Positions 62,263 through 64,000 of a DNA stretch of 64,000 nucleotides are shown here, one piece after another (position 1 is the stretch's first letter; each line of letters begins with the position of its first letter). The DNA is from Edaphosphingomonas laterariae (lineage in GTDB: Bacteria; Pseudomonadota; Alphaproteobacteria; Sphingomonadales; Sphingomonadaceae), in the NCBI RefSeq assembly GCF_900188165.1, contig NZ_FZOS01000002.1, positions 1-64,000 of the forward strand. The letters run 5' to 3'. Below the pieces are notes generated by a model, which made no database searches, was not told the DNA's origin, and saw only the letters and a list, made by a program, of their open reading frames with translations. Position numbers and translations under genes: made by a program.

Positions 62263-62663
62263 GATTCGCCGGCTATGCCGCCATATTCGATCATGTCGAC
62301 CGTGGCGGCGATGTCGTGCGGCCGGGCGCGTTTGCCCGCGCGGTGCGGGCTGGGCCCAAGGCCGTGCCGTTGCTGTGGCAGCATGATCCCGGCCGACCGA
62401 TCGGGCGGATCGAATATCTGGCCGAGGACCGACGCGGCCTGCGGGTGATCGGCCGGCTTTCGATGGCCGATGCGGCGGCGCGCGAGGCCGCCGTCGCGCT
62501 CCGTGCGGGAAGCGTGGAGGGCCTGAGCTTTGGCTATCGCGTGCGGCGAAGCGTGGATCGAACAAATCGTGAACTTATGGACCTCGACCTGGTCGAGGTC
62601 TCGCTGGTGACCTTTCCCATGCAGCCCAAGGCGCGGGTGCATGCGGTGGCGGGGGACGATTGA
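62259..62663 (+). CDS. HK97-family prohead protease
   Basis: 134 aa with GTG start overlapping the previous stop. RFAGYAAIFDHVDRGGDVVRPGAF, the catalytic His in LLWQHDPGRPIGRI and the catalytic Ser in GSVEGLSFGYRV match the U35 prohead protease fold; it is shorter than phage HK97 protease but of the usual GTA length. It trims the capsid protein during maturation. Confidence 0.9.
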   Translation: MRFAGYAAIFDHVDRGGDVVRPGAFARAVRAGPKAVPLLWQHDPGRPIGRIEYLAEDRRGLRVIGRLSMADAAAREAAVALRAGSVEGLSFGYRVRRSVDRTNRELMDLDLVEVSLVTFPMQPKARVHAVAGDD

Positions 62664-62677
62664 TGGAGGAGACGTTG

Positions 62678-63817
62678 ATGGACGGCACCTATGAAGTGAA
62701 GGCGGATCCGCTGGAAGCGAGCTTCGACGCGGTGGGCCATGCCGGGGAGATCGCCAAACTGCGCGGCGAACTGGCGGCGATGAAGGCGCGGATCGAGGCG
62801 CAGGCGGCGGCAGCCGGCCGGCCGTTGCTGGCGGGAACCAAGGCCGATGCGTCGCCCGAGCGGCGGGCTTTTGTCGACGGTTATCTGCGCAAGGGCGTCG
62901 AGACGGGCACCAAGAGCTTTGCCGGCACCACGCCTGGCGAGGGCGGCTATGCCATCCCGCGCGAGATCGACGAAGCGATCGACGGCACGCTGAAGGCGAT
63001 TTCCCCGATCCGGGCGATCGCCAATGTCGTGAAGGTGGGATCGGCGGGCTATCGCAAGCTGGTGACGACCGGCGGCATCGCTTCGGGCTGGGCGGCGGAA
63101 ACGGGCGCGCGGGGGACGACCGCGACGCCGAGCTTTGCCGAGATCGTGCCGCCCATGGGTGACCTTTACGCCAACCCGGCGGCCAGCCAGGCGATGCTGG
63201 ACGACGCCCGCTTCGACGTCGAGGGCTGGCTGGCGCAGGAAATCGCCACCGAATTCGCCCGTGCCGAGGGGGCGGCGTTCATCAACGGCAACGGCACCGA
63301 CAAGCCGCGCGGCCTGCTGGCCGGGCCGATCACCAATGAAGCGGATGGGCTGCGCGCCTTCGGCACGCTGCAATATGTGGCGAGCGGCGGGGCGGGCGCG
63401 TTCGCGTCGACCAATCCGCACGAAAAGTTGATCGACCTCGTCCAGTCGCTGCGGTCGCCCTATCGGCAGGGTGCGTGCTTCGTGATGAATTCGGCGACGC
63501 TGGCCGCGATCCGCAAGTTCAAGACGGCGGATGGTGCCTTCCTGTGGCAGCCGGCTTTGGCGGAAGGCCGGCCCGACACGCTGCTCGGCTATCCGGTGGT
63601 GGAGGCCGAGGACATGCCGGACATCACGGCGAACAGCCACGCCATCGCCTTCGGCAATTTCCGCAGCGGCTATCTGATCACCGAGCGGGCCGAGACGCTG
63701 ATCCTGCGCGACCCGTTCACCAACAAGCCCTTCGTCCATTTTTATGCGGCCAAGCGCGTCGGCGGGGCGGTGAGCAATTCCGAAGCGATCAAGCTGATGA
63801 AGTTCGCCGCCAGCTGA
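62678..63817 (+). CDS. HK97-family major capsid protein
   Basis: 379 aa. ATG 62678 is chosen because GGAGGAG (62665-62671) lies six bases upstream; ATG 62663 lies before it. The scaffolding-like coiled N-terminus (about 15-45, AGEIAKLRGELAAMKARIEAQ) is followed by GTKSFAGTTPGEGGYAIPREID, the HK97 spine region and the C-terminal FYAAKRVGGAVSNSEAIKLMKFAAS. Assembles the capsid; the first ~60-100 residues are probably removed by the protease encoded just upstream. Confidence 0.95.
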   Translation: MDGTYEVKADPLEASFDAVGHAGEIAKLRGELAAMKARIEAQAAAAGRPLLAGTKADASPERRAFVDGYLRKGVETGTKSFAGTTPGEGGYAIPREIDEAIDGTLKAISPIRAIANVVKVGSAGYRKLVTTGGIASGWAAETGARGTTATPSFAEIVPPMGDLYANPAASQAMLDDARFDVEGWLAQEIATEFARAEGAAFINGNGTDKPRGLLAGPITNEADGLRAFGTLQYVASGGAGAFASTNPHEKLIDLVQSLRSPYRQGACFVMNSATLAAIRKFKTADGAFLWQPALAEGRPDTLLGYPVVEAEDMPDITANSHAIAFGNFRSGYLITERAETLILRDPFTNKPFVHFYAAKRVGGAVSNSEAIKLMKFAAS

Positions 63818-63865
63818 GCCCGTTCCCGACTTTCGCCGGCGGACGGACAGGTTCCGCGGCGAAGG

Positions 63866-63903
63866 GCACCGCGCGGGGCGTTCCCCATCGCCCCGCGCGG
63901 TGC
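63866..63903 (+). promoter_or_regulatory. Perfect 15-bp hairpin after the capsid gene
   Basis: GCACCGCGCGGGGCG (63866-63880) and CGCCCCGCGCGGTGC (63889-63903) are perfect complements around an eight-base loop. It sits in the 111-bp gap before the next structural gene and lacks a U-tract. It could stabilise the capsid mRNA 3' end, or attenuate transcription into the downstream genes. Confidence 0.65.
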
Positions 63904-63928
63904 ATCCCCCCTTCATTCGGAGACAGAT

Positions 63929-64000
63929 ATGGCTGATGCCTTCGCGACCAATGCGGATGCCGTTCATGCGCCAGCGACGCGCGCCGCGGCCATCGTGCCG
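63929..64000 (+). CDS. Start of a structural gene, possibly GTA spike base protein (partial)
   Basis: Only 24 codons are visible, beginning MADAFATNADAVHAPATRAA and continuing beyond the window end. The start context CATTCGGAGACAGAT contains GGAGA. The ATRAAAIVP segment resembles the start of spike base proteins of the RcGTA rcc01079 type. The family call is tentative because of the short sequence. Confidence 0.45.
   Translation, partial: MADAFATNADAVHAPATRAAAIVP

Noticed and set aside
1-64000. CRISPR arrays, insertion sequences, rRNA genes
   Set aside because: No regularly spaced repeats, transposase motifs or rRNA segments were noticed. The only tandem repeats seen are the 11-bp units at 57261-57301.

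Overview
The window is GC-rich chromosomal DNA from an alphaproteobacterium, most probably a member of the Sphingomonadaceae. The call rests on the ribosomal protein and rpoA order, the Maf/RNase/YacG/tRNA-Phe run after infA, a UrcA-family protein, several TonB-dependent receptors, a DUF6456 protein and a gene-transfer-agent-like head cluster. This placement is inferred from gene content; no alignment was run.

Layout: 1-4219 is the end of the spc operon (rplF end, rplR, rpsE, rpmD, rplO, secY, adk). 4311-16612 holds unrelated genes lying between adk and rpsM: a START-like lipid-binding protein, a frameshifted serine hydrolase, gdhA facing a glutaminase with STAS and cyclic-nucleotide domains, small stress or unknown proteins, a decayed oxygenase remnant, and the tightly overlapped biotin operon bioF-bioC-bioD-bioA on the minus strand. 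16842-19460 is the alpha operon (rpsM, rpsK, rpoA, rplQ) with hairpins in its gaps and a two-part palindromic repeat between rpoA and rplQ. 19547-26733 is housekeeping: prolyl oligopeptidase, glnD, infA, maf, an RNase E/G-like protein, yacG and tRNA-Phe.

27055-50765 is an accessory catabolic region. It begins with a lipocalin-like protein of unknown function, an aminoglycoside-phosphotransferase-like kinase, a TetR regulator, a TonB receptor and a GPH-type MFS carrier. Three copies of the palindrome TCCATRTGGA lie in front of the first gene and of the TetR gene and probably mark the TetR operator. A second block (minus strand) couples a TonB receptor to a DUF218 protein and a secreted S1/P1 nuclease, divergent from a ROK regulator across an AT-rich operator-like region. 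A second TetR gene then precedes a ten-gene, gap-free operon (40545-50765): two amidohydrolase-2 proteins, two enoyl-CoA hydratases, a cytochrome P450, a type I extradiol dioxygenase, two small VOC proteins and a fused indolepyruvate-ferredoxin-oxidoreductase-type enzyme. Its substrate is unknown to me; it reads as a pathway that hydroxylates, ring-cleaves and CoA-processes an aromatic or polycyclic compound.

50766-58656 contains regulators and scattered enzymes: an XRE regulator facing a DUF6456 gene, a frameshifted quinone-reductase-like gene, a DJ-1/PfpI protein without its nucleophilic cysteine, an MFS_3 exporter, a PhoB-type winged-helix/TPR regulator with four 11-bp direct repeats at its own start, UrcA and a glutathione S-transferase. 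58771-64000 is the start of a GTA- or prophage-like head cluster (small and large terminase, portal, DUF6127, prohead protease, capsid, and the first codons of a possible spike-base gene), with a candidate promoter upstream and a 15-bp perfect hairpin after the capsid gene.
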